Assembly (NCBI GenBank): GCA_910584125.1
Contig: CAJTXU010000007.1
Coordinates: 20,338-84,337, forward strand
Direction of reading: 5' to 3'
Source: an uncultured Muribaculaceae bacterium
Lineage (GTDB): Bacteria; Bacteroidota; Bacteroidia; Bacteroidales; Muribaculaceae
DNA: 64,000 nt
Within the stretch, counting starts at the first letter, position 1, and every line of letters starts with the position of its first letter. Shown piece after piece: positions 15,195-23,003 of this stretch. Position numbers and translations under genes: made by a program. The notes under the pieces were generated by a model, which saw nothing but the letters and a program-made list of their open reading frames with translations, was not told the DNA's origin and did not search any database.

Positions 15195-16288
15195 AACTGC
15201 ACCTTGTCAACGACGAGAAGATAATCAACCGCACGATCGGGGAGTTCGAGGCCGTTTTCCCGGGCGAGAACCTGTGGGTGGTGACCAACCGCCGCCGCGG
15301 GTTCAGGCTCGTCGAGAAGCGCGATTGCGTCGTGGGCCGCGAGGAGTTCCTGCGCAGCCACGCCTCGCGGCGATATGACGAGATCTACATCCATCTGCTC
15401 AATCCGCGCAAGATCAGCGTGCTGCGGCATGTCGACATGAGCCGCGCCCGTGTCTACTGGATCATCTGGGGTCTCGACCTGTACAACAAACTGCTCGTGC
15501 CCAAGGGTTTCCGGCTCTTTGCCCCGGGCAATTCGGGAGCGCGCGCCAAGGGCGTCGGCGCCCTCGTGAAGCGCATCGGCGAGCGGCTGCAGGCCCGCCG
15601 CACGGTCAGGTTCATCGAGCGGCACGTGGACTATGTCGTGACCGACACCACCGAGAACGACTACGACTGGCTGACGCGCTACTATCCCCGGCTCGCCGCC
15701 AAGCCCCACAAGGATTTCTTCTATTACCCTATCGACGTAATCCTCGGCCCGGGCCTCATGGACTCGCAGGTCGACGGCGACGACATCATGATAGGAAACT
15801 CGGCGTCTGCCACCAACAACCATGAGATGGTGATCGACCTGCTGTCGCGTCTCGACACGGGAAACCGTCGGATTGTGGTGCCGTTGAGTTATTCGGGCCG
15901 CAAGGAATATGTCGAGGCCGTGTCGGCGAGAGGGCACGCGGCATGGAGCGACAGGTTCGTACCTCTGCTTGAGTTCCTGCCGCTTGACGAATACAGCCGT
16001 CAGCAACGCGCCACGTCGGTGGCCCTCTTCGGCAATCTGCGTCAGGAGGCCATCGGCAACATTCTGATTTCGCTATATTTGGGCGCGAAGGTTTTTCTGC
16101 CGCGCACCAATCCGGTATATGCCTGGGCCCAGGGCCACGGCCTCAGGGTGTTCGCCCTTGAGACGCTCGACCAGAAAGAGCTCGACACGCCGCTCGACGC
16201 AGACACACGCCGCGCCAACCGCGAAATCCTCATGTCGCTCTACACGCGCGACCGCATGCACGCCCTTATGCGCGCCCTTACAGATTAG
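15191..16288 (+). CDS. wecF: Fuc4NAc transferase (GT56)
   Basis: A 365-residue GT-B type transferase matching the 4-acetamido-4,6-dideoxy-D-galactosyltransferase family (WecF/RffT), which adds Fuc4NAc to a lipid-linked saccharide on the cytoplasmic face. Family landmarks include HLLNPRKISVLRHV, VYWIIWGLDLYNKLL, the nucleotide-sugar region IMIGNSASATNNHEMV, IVVPLSYSG and FGNLRQEAIGNILISLYLGAKVF (read in parts). ATG overlaps the wecE TGA, so the two are coupled. The stop overlaps the convergent lipoprotein by 4 bp. No wecD-like N-acetyltransferase sits between them as it does in E. coli, so the N-acetylation step must be encoded elsewhere. Confidence 0.9.
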   Translation: MKLHLVNDEKIINRTIGEFEAVFPGENLWVVTNRRRGFRLVEKRDCVVGREEFLRSHASRRYDEIYIHLLNPRKISVLRHVDMSRARVYWIIWGLDLYNKLLVPKGFRLFAPGNSGARAKGVGALVKRIGERLQARRTVRFIERHVDYVVTDTTENDYDWLTRYYPRLAAKPHKDFFYYPIDVILGPGLMDSQVDGDDIMIGNSASATNNHEMVIDLLSRLDTGNRRIVVPLSYSGRKEYVEAVSARGHAAWSDRFVPLLEFLPLDEYSRQQRATSVALFGNLRQEAIGNILISLYLGAKVFLPRTNPVYAWAQGHGLRVFALETLDQKELDTPLDADTRRANREILMSLYTRDRMHALMRALTD

Positions 16289-16827
16289 TTGGTCTTTCGG
16301 AACACGACCTTGCGCTCGGGAGATTGCAGTTCGACGGTCATGGTCTTGCCGTCTTTGCTCACCTCGACATCCTCAAGCACTGAGTATTGCGTAAGCTCTC
16401 TCATGAACGCCTGCGACACCTGGTCTTTATAGGCCGAGGCGCTGCTGTCGGCCATGCTCACGCTGACCGTCGACATGTCGTATGACAACAGAAGGTCGTT
16501 CTCGTCGTCTACATCGAACGACCATGTGCCGGTCACGGTCGCCGTGCCTTTGACCACTGTCTGTGCCGTGGTGTCGGACGCAGCCGGCGTTATGTCGTAG
16601 TCGGCGGTGAGCGTCACGTTGCCGTCGGTCGAACTGGGATTGCGCTCGAACATGATTTTTGTGGTCGACGTGGCGAGCTTCGACGGCTGGAACGCGTCAG
16701 TAACATTGGCGGGAGTGCCCTTCACCCACTCGCCTGTGAAGTCCGTTTTTTCCGAACATGAAGTCACCGTCAGGGCGCCTGCTGCCACGGCGGCGGCAAT
16801 CAGCAGATTGTTGTGTATTCTTTTCAT
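16285..16827 (-). CDS. Lipoprotein of unknown function
   Basis: A 180-residue lipoprotein. The signal peptide (KRIHNNLLIAAAVAAGALTV) ends in VTSC, followed by Ser-Glu-Lys. The mature part starts with FTGEWVKG and continues with alternating polar and hydrophobic strands and a CyS-free C-terminus, compatible with a small lipocalin-like beta barrel. The ATG at 16827 is chosen because it begins the signal peptide; the frame opens 14 codons earlier. It is convergent with wecF (4-bp overlap) and monocistronic. The function is unknown. Confidence 0.75.
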   Translation of the reverse strand: MKRIHNNLLIAAAVAAGALTVTSCSEKTDFTGEWVKGTPANVTDAFQPSKLATSTTKIMFERNPSSTDGNVTLTADYDITPAASDTTAQTVVKGTATVTGTWSFDVDDENDLLLSYDMSTVSVSMADSSASAYKDQVSQAFMRELTQYSVLEDVEVSKDGKTMTVELQSPERKVVFRKTN

Positions 16828-17057
16828 AATATTCTCGATTTTGGTATTCTCGATTCTGACCGAAGTCACTTATATTCAAAGCCGGGCGGCCTCACCTCGC
16901 CCGCCCACAATAACAACAACCCTCTCCCCGCAATAGTTGCCCCGTCAGTCACGCACGCCCCGACTGCATTCCGCGGATATTTACAAGGGAATCACAGAAA
17001 GCTATGTGTTTAATGTTAAACAAGATTAATGAGTGTACCAATTTGGATACCATTTGT

Positions 17058-17065
17058 TATCTTTG
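17058..17065 (+). promoter_or_regulatory. -7 element of the toxin-antitoxin operon
   Basis: TATCTTTG matches TAnnTTTG and lies 19 bp before the antitoxin start, so the leader would be very short. The -33 element is weak. The preceding 190 bp (16870-17057), up to the divergent lipoprotein gene, hold no gene that I can see. Confidence 0.6.
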
Positions 17066-17084
17066 CAAACAAAACGTATCGACT

Positions 17085-17318
17085 ATGGAAATTGTAAGCG
17101 CAAGAGAATTCAGGGCCAATCAGACAAGTATTCTATCAAAGGCCCTAAAGGGAGAATCAGTTCTTCTTTCATCCCGTCTGGGCATGTTCAAGATCACACC
17201 TGTCACCGAAGAAGACACTCTGACAACCCGCATATGCAAGGGCATCAGAGAAGCAAAAATGATTCAGGAGGGCAAACTCCCTCGCAGAACCGTTCAAGAC
17301 ATGCTCAATGACCTTTGA
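17085..17318 (+). CDS. Phd/YefM-type antitoxin
   Basis: A 77-residue antitoxin. MEIVSAREFRANQTSILSKA is the typical Phd/YefM N-terminal DNA-binding unit, followed by SVLLSSRLGMFKITPV. The C-terminal 30 residues (ICKGIREAKMIQEGKLPRRT) would wrap the toxin. The frame opens 27 codons earlier, but the promoter box at 17058-17065 and the family start fix the ATG at 17085. It overlaps the toxin start by 11 nt. Family members repress their own promoter, alone and with toxin; here that is inference. Confidence 0.85.
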   Translation: MEIVSAREFRANQTSILSKALKGESVLLSSRLGMFKITPVTEEDTLTTRICKGIREAKMIQEGKLPRRTVQDMLNDL

Positions 17319-17667
17319 CATAATAACCACCCCAAACTTTGAAAAGGCTTTCAAGGTTTGGGCAAAGAGGCATCGCTCTCTGGCACAGGACTTACTGGGC
17401 TTCACTAAATCATTAGAACAGAATCCATTTCAAGGCGATGAACTTACACCAGGCATACGCAAGATTCGCATGGCGATAAAATCGAAGGGGCGTGGCAAAT
17501 CCGGAGGTGCGAGATTCATAACATTTACTGTACTTTCCTCTGAAGCTAATCGCAGCGTATTCCTTATCGACATCTATGACAAGTCCGATTATTCTACTGT
17601 AGATGTGGACGTAATCCGTAAGATTGCGAGTGAATATATGCTTGCAGAGGGAGATTCCCAGTCTTAG
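17308..17667 (+). CDS. RelE/ParE-superfamily toxin
   Basis: A 119-residue basic protein with the RelE-like layout: FEKAFKVWAKRHRSLAQDL helix, then LTPGIRKIRMAIKSKGRGKSGGARFITFTV strands and FLIDIYDKSDYSTV near the end. RelE-type members cleave mRNA at the ribosome and ParE-type members target gyrase; motifs here do not decide between them, though the KGRGKSGGAR strand is common in RelE-like toxins of Bacteroidales. It overlaps the antitoxin gene by 11 nt. The reading frame is intact. Base composition of the pair is more AT-rich than that of the flanking cluster, consistent with mobile ancestry. Confidence 0.85.
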   Translation: MTFDIITTPNFEKAFKVWAKRHRSLAQDLLGFTKSLEQNPFQGDELTPGIRKIRMAIKSKGRGKSGGARFITFTVLSSEANRSVFLIDIYDKSDYSTVDVDVIRKIASEYMLAEGDSQS

Positions 17668-17894
17668 ACAGACGCTTGCACTCGGCATGCGTCATACAGC
17701 CCTGACAGCCACTGATTCGGTGGGCGACGGTATCTGTAGATAAATTTTCTTAAAAAAATTCGGGGTTATCTGTTTGTATTTGTAAATTGTTTGCGAAAAA
17801 ATAGCTAACTTTACATTCTAATTGCAGAAGTGGCGTCCGACTGCAAGCCGGCCGGCGCCTTTTTCAGAGCTATTTGGGAAACGACAGATAAAAA
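17668..17894 (+). promoter_or_regulatory. Upstream region of the division/cell wall cluster
   Basis: This 227-bp gap holds no gene. A candidate promoter is TTTG at 17779-17782 with TAACTTTA at 17806-17813 (23-bp spacer, last base off consensus). No mraZ reading frame is present, and I did not find MraZ-type repeated TGGGN boxes. Confidence 0.4.
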
Positions 17895-18806
17895 ATGGAG
17901 CCGGAAACCTATCACATACCCGCACTTCTCGATGCCGCCATCGAGGGGCTAAACATCAAGCCCGACGGCGTTTACGTCGATGCCACGTTCGGCGGCGGCG
18001 GCCATTCGCGCGCCATCCTCACCAAGCTCGGCCCCGACGGCCGCCTCTTCGGCTTCGACCGCGACCTCGACGCCCTGGCCAACGTGCCCGACGACCCCCG
18101 GTTTACATTTGTACATTCCGACTTCCGATATATCTCGAACTTCCTGCATTTCCACGGCGTCGACCATGCCGACGGCATCCTGGCCGACCTCGGCGTGTCG
18201 TTCCACCATTTCGACTCGGCCGAACGAGGGTTCTCGTTCCGCGCCGACGCACCGCTCGACATGCGCATGAACCGCAACGGCGACCGCACCGCCGCCGACC
18301 TCCTGGCCGGCTACGGCAAGGATGACCTCGAGCGCCTGCTGCGCGCTTACACCGACCTCAAGCGCCCCGGCGCAATCGCCGCCGCAATTGTCCGCGCCCG
18401 CGACGCCGCCCCGCTCCAGACGACCTCGCAGCTCGTCGAGGCCGTCAGAGGCTCAATCAACCCTAAATCGGAGAAGAAAGACCTCGCCCAGGTGTTCCAG
18501 GCACTGCGCATCGAAGTCAACGGCGAGATGGACGCCCTGCACGGGCTGCTCACACAGTCGCTCCGTGTGCTCCGCACCGGCGGTCGCCTCGCCGTCATAA
18601 CATATCACTCGATCGAAGACCGAATGGTCAAGAACTTCATCCGCAGCGGAAACACTCGCGGCGAAATCGACAAGGACATCTTCGGGAACGTCCACACCCC
18701 GTGGAAGGCCGTGACACGCTCGCCGATAACTCCCGACGAGGCGGAGGTCGAGGCCAACCCAAGGTCGAGAAGCGCCAAACTCCGGGTGGCCGAGAAAACG
18801 GACTGA
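17895..18806 (+). CDS. rsmH: 16S rRNA (cytosine1402-N4)-methyltransferase
   Basis: RsmH (MraW) methylates N4 of C1402 in 16S rRNA using S-adenosylmethionine. The 303-residue product starts with YHIPALLDAAIEGL, has the SAM-binding YVDATFGGGGHSRAIL motif near residues 27-42, GFDRDLDAL, ADLGVSFHHFD, the RGFSFRADAPLDMRM signature, and AVITYHSIEDRMVKNF near the end. It is the first gene of the division cluster here, because mraZ, which usually precedes it, is absent. The next gene (ftsL-like) starts 95 bp after its stop. Confidence 0.97.
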   Translation: MEPETYHIPALLDAAIEGLNIKPDGVYVDATFGGGGHSRAILTKLGPDGRLFGFDRDLDALANVPDDPRFTFVHSDFRYISNFLHFHGVDHADGILADLGVSFHHFDSAERGFSFRADAPLDMRMNRNGDRTAADLLAGYGKDDLERLLRAYTDLKRPGAIAAAIVRARDAAPLQTTSQLVEAVRGSINPKSEKKDLAQVFQALRIEVNGEMDALHGLLTQSLRVLRTGGRLAVITYHSIEDRMVKNFIRSGNTRGEIDKDIFGNVHTPWKAVTRSPITPDEAEVEANPRSRSAKLRVAEKTD

Positions 18807-18901
18807 AAACAAACAACCAAACCACACACTATAGACAGAACACCAACAGAACAACAGCAAGAAAGGGAAGGAACGTGGGAATCAGAACAACTTTGAACAC
18901 T

Positions 18902-19318
18902 ATGGGAAGGAGAAAAGGGTCCGGCGCCGACGCGCCGGAATTGTCGCCGGCCGACACGGCCAACCGCAAGCCGGCCGACGCACAGAAAACCGGGAAAAAG
19001 GAATATTCCTGGATTAACGAACTCAGGGCCGGACGATCGATCTCGGTCGAGTTCTTCAAAAGCAACGCATGGCTGATACTCATCATAGTGGTCGCCGTCA
19101 TCGCGCTCATCGGCCTGCGATACAAGACCAAGACCAAGATGGAGGAGATAAAGCGCCTCAACACCGAACTCGCCCGCGCCGAGAGCGAGAAACTGCAGGC
19201 CAAGTCGGCCTACATGTCGCTCATACGCGAGACCGAGATGAGACGGATGGTCCGCGAGAAAGGCCTCCCTCTCGAATTCCAGGAACAACCACCTTATGAA
19301 ATCATAGACGAGAAGTAG
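18902..19318 (+). CDS. FtsL-like cell division protein
   Basis: A 138-residue bitopic membrane protein placed exactly where ftsL lies in division clusters. The N-terminal 60 residues are polar and cytoplasmic, one transmembrane helix spans about residues 57-78 (AWLILIIVVAVIALIGL), and the rest is a periplasmic coiled coil (MEEIKRLNTELARAESEKLQ). It matches the Bacteroidota FtsL-like family, expected to pair with a DivIC/FtsB partner and FtsQ and to activate FtsWI. The open frame extends 67 codons upstream into rsmH, but the ATG at 18902 gives the family length. It ends 6 bp before ftsI. Confidence 0.85.
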   Translation: MGRRKGSGADAPELSPADTANRKPADAQKTGKKEYSWINELRAGRSISVEFFKSNAWLILIIVVAVIALIGLRYKTKTKMEEIKRLNTELARAESEKLQAKSAYMSLIRETEMRRMVREKGLPLEFQEQPPYEIIDEK

Positions 19319-19324
19319 ACAGCC

Positions 19325-21445
19325 ATGGCAGCGAAAAAAAACAACAAGACACACATCCTGTTCCGTTACGGCATCATCACAATCATGTTCGTGGCTTTCG
19401 GCGTGGCCCTGCTGGTCAAGCTGTTCCAGACCACCGTGGTCGACGCCAAGGAGTGGAACGCCCGCGCGAAAGCCGAGCTCTCGCGCATCGACACAATAGC
19501 CCCCGAACGGGGCAACATCCTGGCCGACAACGGCAACATCCTGGCCTGCAACCTCAAGGTCTATGACATAAAGCTCGACCTGCGCCACGACAAGATCCTG
19601 AAGATGAAGGTCATCCCCTGGAAGGACATCGACGCGCTGGCCGACTCGCTCGACACCTATTACCCCAGGATCCCGAACGTGCTGACGAGCCCCGCCGACA
19701 CCTTCGCCAAGTATTCCTGGCACACAAGGCTCAAACGCGAGTTCGAGAAGCCGGACTCGCTGCGTCCGCGCGCGCTGCGGCTCGCCCGCAAGAAGACCCT
19801 CGAGGACTACGAACGCATCAAGAAGTTCCCATTCCTCAAGGATATAGAGGGACGTCACCCGCTATACAAGGAGGTGCGCAACACGCGCATCTATCCGTTC
19901 GGCAAAATGGCATACCGCAGCATCGGCCGCGTCAACGAAAACCAGTTCACGCGCCAGATCCACGGCTACTCGGGCCTTGAGAAAGACCTCGACACCCTGC
20001 TATACGGCAAGCCCGGTCTCGCCAAGAAGGTGGCCCTCACCTCGGGCATAAGCAACTGGGTGACGACGCCGCCGCGCCGTGGATTCGACATCCACACCAC
20101 GATCGACATCGACATGCAGGACATGCTCGAGGAGGAACTCCACAACATCTGCGCCGAAGCCGGAGCCGAATGGGGAACGGCGATCCTCATGGAGGTCAAG
20201 ACCGGCGAGATCAAGGCCATTTCCAACATCGAGCTCCTCGAGGACGGCACTTACGGCGAGGCCCTCAACCGCGCCGTGCTGCCATACGAGCCGGGCTCGG
20301 TGATGAAGCCCATATCGCTGATGATCGCATTCGAGGACGGCCTGGTGAGAAACGTCACCGACGCCGTCGACTGCAGCCCGTTCATGAAGACATCCGACCC
20401 CCACGGAGGCGGCATGAAGAACATGAAGCAGGTCATCGAGCAGTCGTCCAACACCGGCATCTCGCGCGTCATATTCCGCGGATATTCCAAGAACCCCGAG
20501 AAATGGTACGACCGCCTCGAAGGGCTCGGATTCTTCGAGCCTATCCGCTCGGGCATCGCCGGCGAGTGCACGCCGCGCATACGCCGCCTCACCGACAAGG
20601 ACTCGCGCGGCAACAACATCACCATGACGGCCCGCCACCTCGACCTCGCGCGCCAGGCCTACGGATACAACACCGAGCTGCCGCCGCTCTTCACCCTCTC
20701 GGTCTACAACGCCATCGCCAACGACGGCAAGTACGTGCGCCCGCACCTGGTCAAGAGCCTCATCGACGAGGACGGACGCGACTCCGTGCTCAAGATCGAC
20801 TACATCCGCGACAGCATCTGCTCGCAGGCCACGGCCCGCAAGGTGCGCGAGTGCATCCGCGAGGTCGTCTGGGGCGACCACGGCACCGCCCGTCTCGTGC
20901 GCGACGACCGCGTCTGCGTGGTCGGAAAGACCGGAACGGCCTACCCCGTGGAACACGGCGTCTACAACAAGTCGAAGCGACGCTACGCGTTCGCCGGATT
21001 CTTCCCCTACGACAACCCCAAATACAGCTGCATGGCCCTCGTGCTCTCGGGCGCCGGCAACTCGGCCAACCGGACCTCGGGCCAGGTGGTCAAGAACATG
21101 GCAATCAAGATGTATTCGCGAGGCATGCTCAACAACGCCTCGACCTACACGGCCGAACGTAAGGACGACGCCCCCGTCGTGTCGGGCACGACCGGCGGCG
21201 GCCTCACCCGTCTGGCCGCGGCCGTCGGCATCAAGGTCATAAAGCGCGTCAAGGTGGCGCCCGCGACCCCGATCGGACGTGTGCCCGACGTGACCGGCTA
21301 TGACGTCCCCTCCGCGCTCCGAATCCTCGAGGGCCACGGCCTGAACGTCAAGACCACCGGCTCGGGCCACGTGACCGCACAGTCGCTGGCCGCCGGATCG
21401 GCCTACCGCCGGGGCCAGGAGATAATGCTGACATTGAGAAACTGA
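19325..21445 (+). CDS. ftsI: Division-specific transpeptidase (PBP3) with PASTA domain
   Basis: FtsI crosslinks septal peptidoglycan in the periplasm. The 706-residue product has an N-terminal transmembrane helix (about 14-35), a dimerisation domain starting at RIDTIAPERGNILADNG, and the penicillin-binding transpeptidase domain with all three motifs: SVMK (Ser325, Lys328), SSN (374-376) and KTG (535-537). A C-terminal PASTA domain (VPDVTGYDVPSALRILEGHG) follows from about residue 655. An insertion of about 60 residues between the first helix and the dimerisation core contains LDTYYPRIPNVL and is usual in Bacteroidales. It sits between the FtsL-like gene (6 bp upstream) and murE (35 bp downstream). 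Confidence 0.96.
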   Translation: MAAKKNNKTHILFRYGIITIMFVAFGVALLVKLFQTTVVDAKEWNARAKAELSRIDTIAPERGNILADNGNILACNLKVYDIKLDLRHDKILKMKVIPWKDIDALADSLDTYYPRIPNVLTSPADTFAKYSWHTRLKREFEKPDSLRPRALRLARKKTLEDYERIKKFPFLKDIEGRHPLYKEVRNTRIYPFGKMAYRSIGRVNENQFTRQIHGYSGLEKDLDTLLYGKPGLAKKVALTSGISNWVTTPPRRGFDIHTTIDIDMQDMLEEELHNICAEAGAEWGTAILMEVKTGEIKAISNIELLEDGTYGEALNRAVLPYEPGSVMKPISLMIAFEDGLVRNVTDAVDCSPFMKTSDPHGGGMKNMKQVIEQSSNTGISRVIFRGYSKNPEKWYDRLEGLGFFEPIRSGIAGECTPRIRRLTDKDSRGNNITMTARHLDLARQAYGYNTELPPLFTLSVYNAIANDGKYVRPHLVKSLIDEDGRDSVLKIDYIRDSICSQATARKVRECIREVVWGDHGTARLVRDDRVCVVGKTGTAYPVEHGVYNKSKRRYAFAGFFPYDNPKYSCMALVLSGAGNSANRTSGQVVKNMAIKMYSRGMLNNASTYTAERKDDAPVVSGTTGGGLTRLAAAVGIKVIKRVKVAPATPIGRVPDVTGYDVPSALRILEGHGLNVKTTGSGHVTAQSLAAGSAYRRGQEIMLTLRN

Positions 21446-21480
21446 CACTGATTAAGAAAAAAATAGACAATACACATACA

Positions 21481-22947
21481 ATGACCATCAAACTATCCAG
21501 ACTTCTCGAAGACATCCGACCTCTTGAAGTGATCGGAGACACCGAGAAAAACATCATAGGCGTCGAGAGCGACTCGCGCAAGGTTGAGAAAGACTCGCTG
21601 TTCGTGGCGGTGCGAGGCGTCACCACCGACGGCCATAAATACATCCCAGTGGTGGCCAGCGCCCACGTCGGCGCCATTGTGTGCGAGGACCTGCCGGCCT
21701 CGCTCGAGAAGGGCATCACATACATCCGCGTCGCGAACTCGGCCGAGGCCCTCGGCCTGCTCGCCTCGGCATGGTACGGCCACCCGTCGCGCCAGCTGAA
21801 GCTCGTGGGAGTCACCGGCACCAACGGCAAGACCACCACGGCCACGCTGCTCTACGAGATGGCAAAGCTCGAGGGCTACAAGGCCGGTCTGCTCTCGACG
21901 GTCTGCAACTACATCCAGGACCGCGCCATACCCACCACCCACACCACTCCCGACCCGCTGACGCTCAACGAGCTGCTGGCCGAGATGGTCGAGGCGGGAT
22001 GCGACTACGCCTTCATGGAGGTCTCGAGCCACGCAGCCCAGCAGCACCGCATCGCCGGCCTCAGGTTCAAGGGCGGCGTCTTCTCCAACCTGACGCGCGA
22101 CCACCTCGACTATCACGGCACGGTCGAGAACTATATGAACGCCAAGAAGATGTTCTTCGACTCGCTCGACGCCGACGCCTTCGCCCTGGTCAACATCGAC
22201 GACAAGGCGGGGATGTATATGGTGCAGAACACTCGCGCCCATGTCTACACCTACTCGCTGCGCTCGGATGCGGACTTCCGCTGCAAGATACTCGAGACGC
22301 GCCTCGACGGCACGCTGCTGCAGCTCGACGGCCATGACATCGAGGTAGGCTTCACGGGCCGCTTCAACGCCTACAACCTCACGGCCGTCTACGGCGCCTC
22401 GATCCTCACCGGATTCCCCGAGGAGGAGGTGCGCGTCAACATGAGCCGCCTCGTGCCCGTGGCCGGACGCTTCCAGACGTTCCGCTCGGCCGACGGCGTG
22501 ACGGCCATAGTCGACTACGCCCACACTCCCGACGCGCTGGTCAACGTGCTCGACACGATACGCGACGTGGTGGGAGTCAACGGCCGCATCACCACCGTGG
22601 TGGGGGCCGGAGGCAACCGCGACCACGGCAAGCGGCCCATGATGGCCCGCGAGGCCGCTTGCCGCAGCGACCTGCTGATTCTCACCAGCGACAACCCCCG
22701 CGACGAGGAACCCGACGCGATCATCGCCGACATGCGCGCCGGACTCACCGACGACGAGATGCGCCGCACGCTCTGCATCACCGACCGGCGCGAGGCGATC
22801 CGCACCGCGATCCGCATGGCGCAGCCCGGCACGGTGGTGCTCGTGGCCGGCAAGGGCCACGAGCCTTACCAGGAGGTCAAGGGCGTCCGACATCATTTCG
22901 ACGACCGCGAGGAGGTGAGCGCCGAGCTCGCCGCACGGAAGGGATAA
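21481..22947 (+). CDS. murE: UDP-MurNAc-tripeptide synthetase
   Basis: MurE adds the third amino acid to the murein stem peptide. The 488-residue product has the Mur ligase ATP site GTNGKTTT (113-120), LSTVCNYI, the SSHAAQQHRI region, and DNPR at residues 404-407, the motif that selects meso-diaminopimelate rather than lysine. That specificity agrees with dapB further along in the window. It is flanked by ftsI and mraY. The 56 bp after its stop are AT-rich, with repeated TGCAT/GATTCAT words that stand out from the GC-rich cluster. Confidence 0.97.
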   Translation: MTIKLSRLLEDIRPLEVIGDTEKNIIGVESDSRKVEKDSLFVAVRGVTTDGHKYIPVVASAHVGAIVCEDLPASLEKGITYIRVANSAEALGLLASAWYGHPSRQLKLVGVTGTNGKTTTATLLYEMAKLEGYKAGLLSTVCNYIQDRAIPTTHTTPDPLTLNELLAEMVEAGCDYAFMEVSSHAAQQHRIAGLRFKGGVFSNLTRDHLDYHGTVENYMNAKKMFFDSLDADAFALVNIDDKAGMYMVQNTRAHVYTYSLRSDADFRCKILETRLDGTLLQLDGHDIEVGFTGRFNAYNLTAVYGASILTGFPEEEVRVNMSRLVPVAGRFQTFRSADGVTAIVDYAHTPDALVNVLDTIRDVVGVNGRITTVVGAGGNRDHGKRPMMAREAACRSDLLILTSDNPRDEEPDAIIADMRAGLTDDEMRRTLCITDRREAIRTAIRMAQPGTVVLVAGKGHEPYQEVKGVRHHFDDREEVSAELAARKG

Positions 22948-23003
22948 TGCATGATTCATGATTCAAGATGCATAATTCATAATTTAATTCGAATTTAGAA
23001 CTC

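Noticed and set aside
20000..21448. 482-codon open frame on the minus strand inside ftsI
   Set aside because: ftsI motifs are complete on the plus strand; the minus frame is a shadow caused by GC-rich third positions. The same holds for the minus frames over murE (21493-22959) and mraY (23016-24233).
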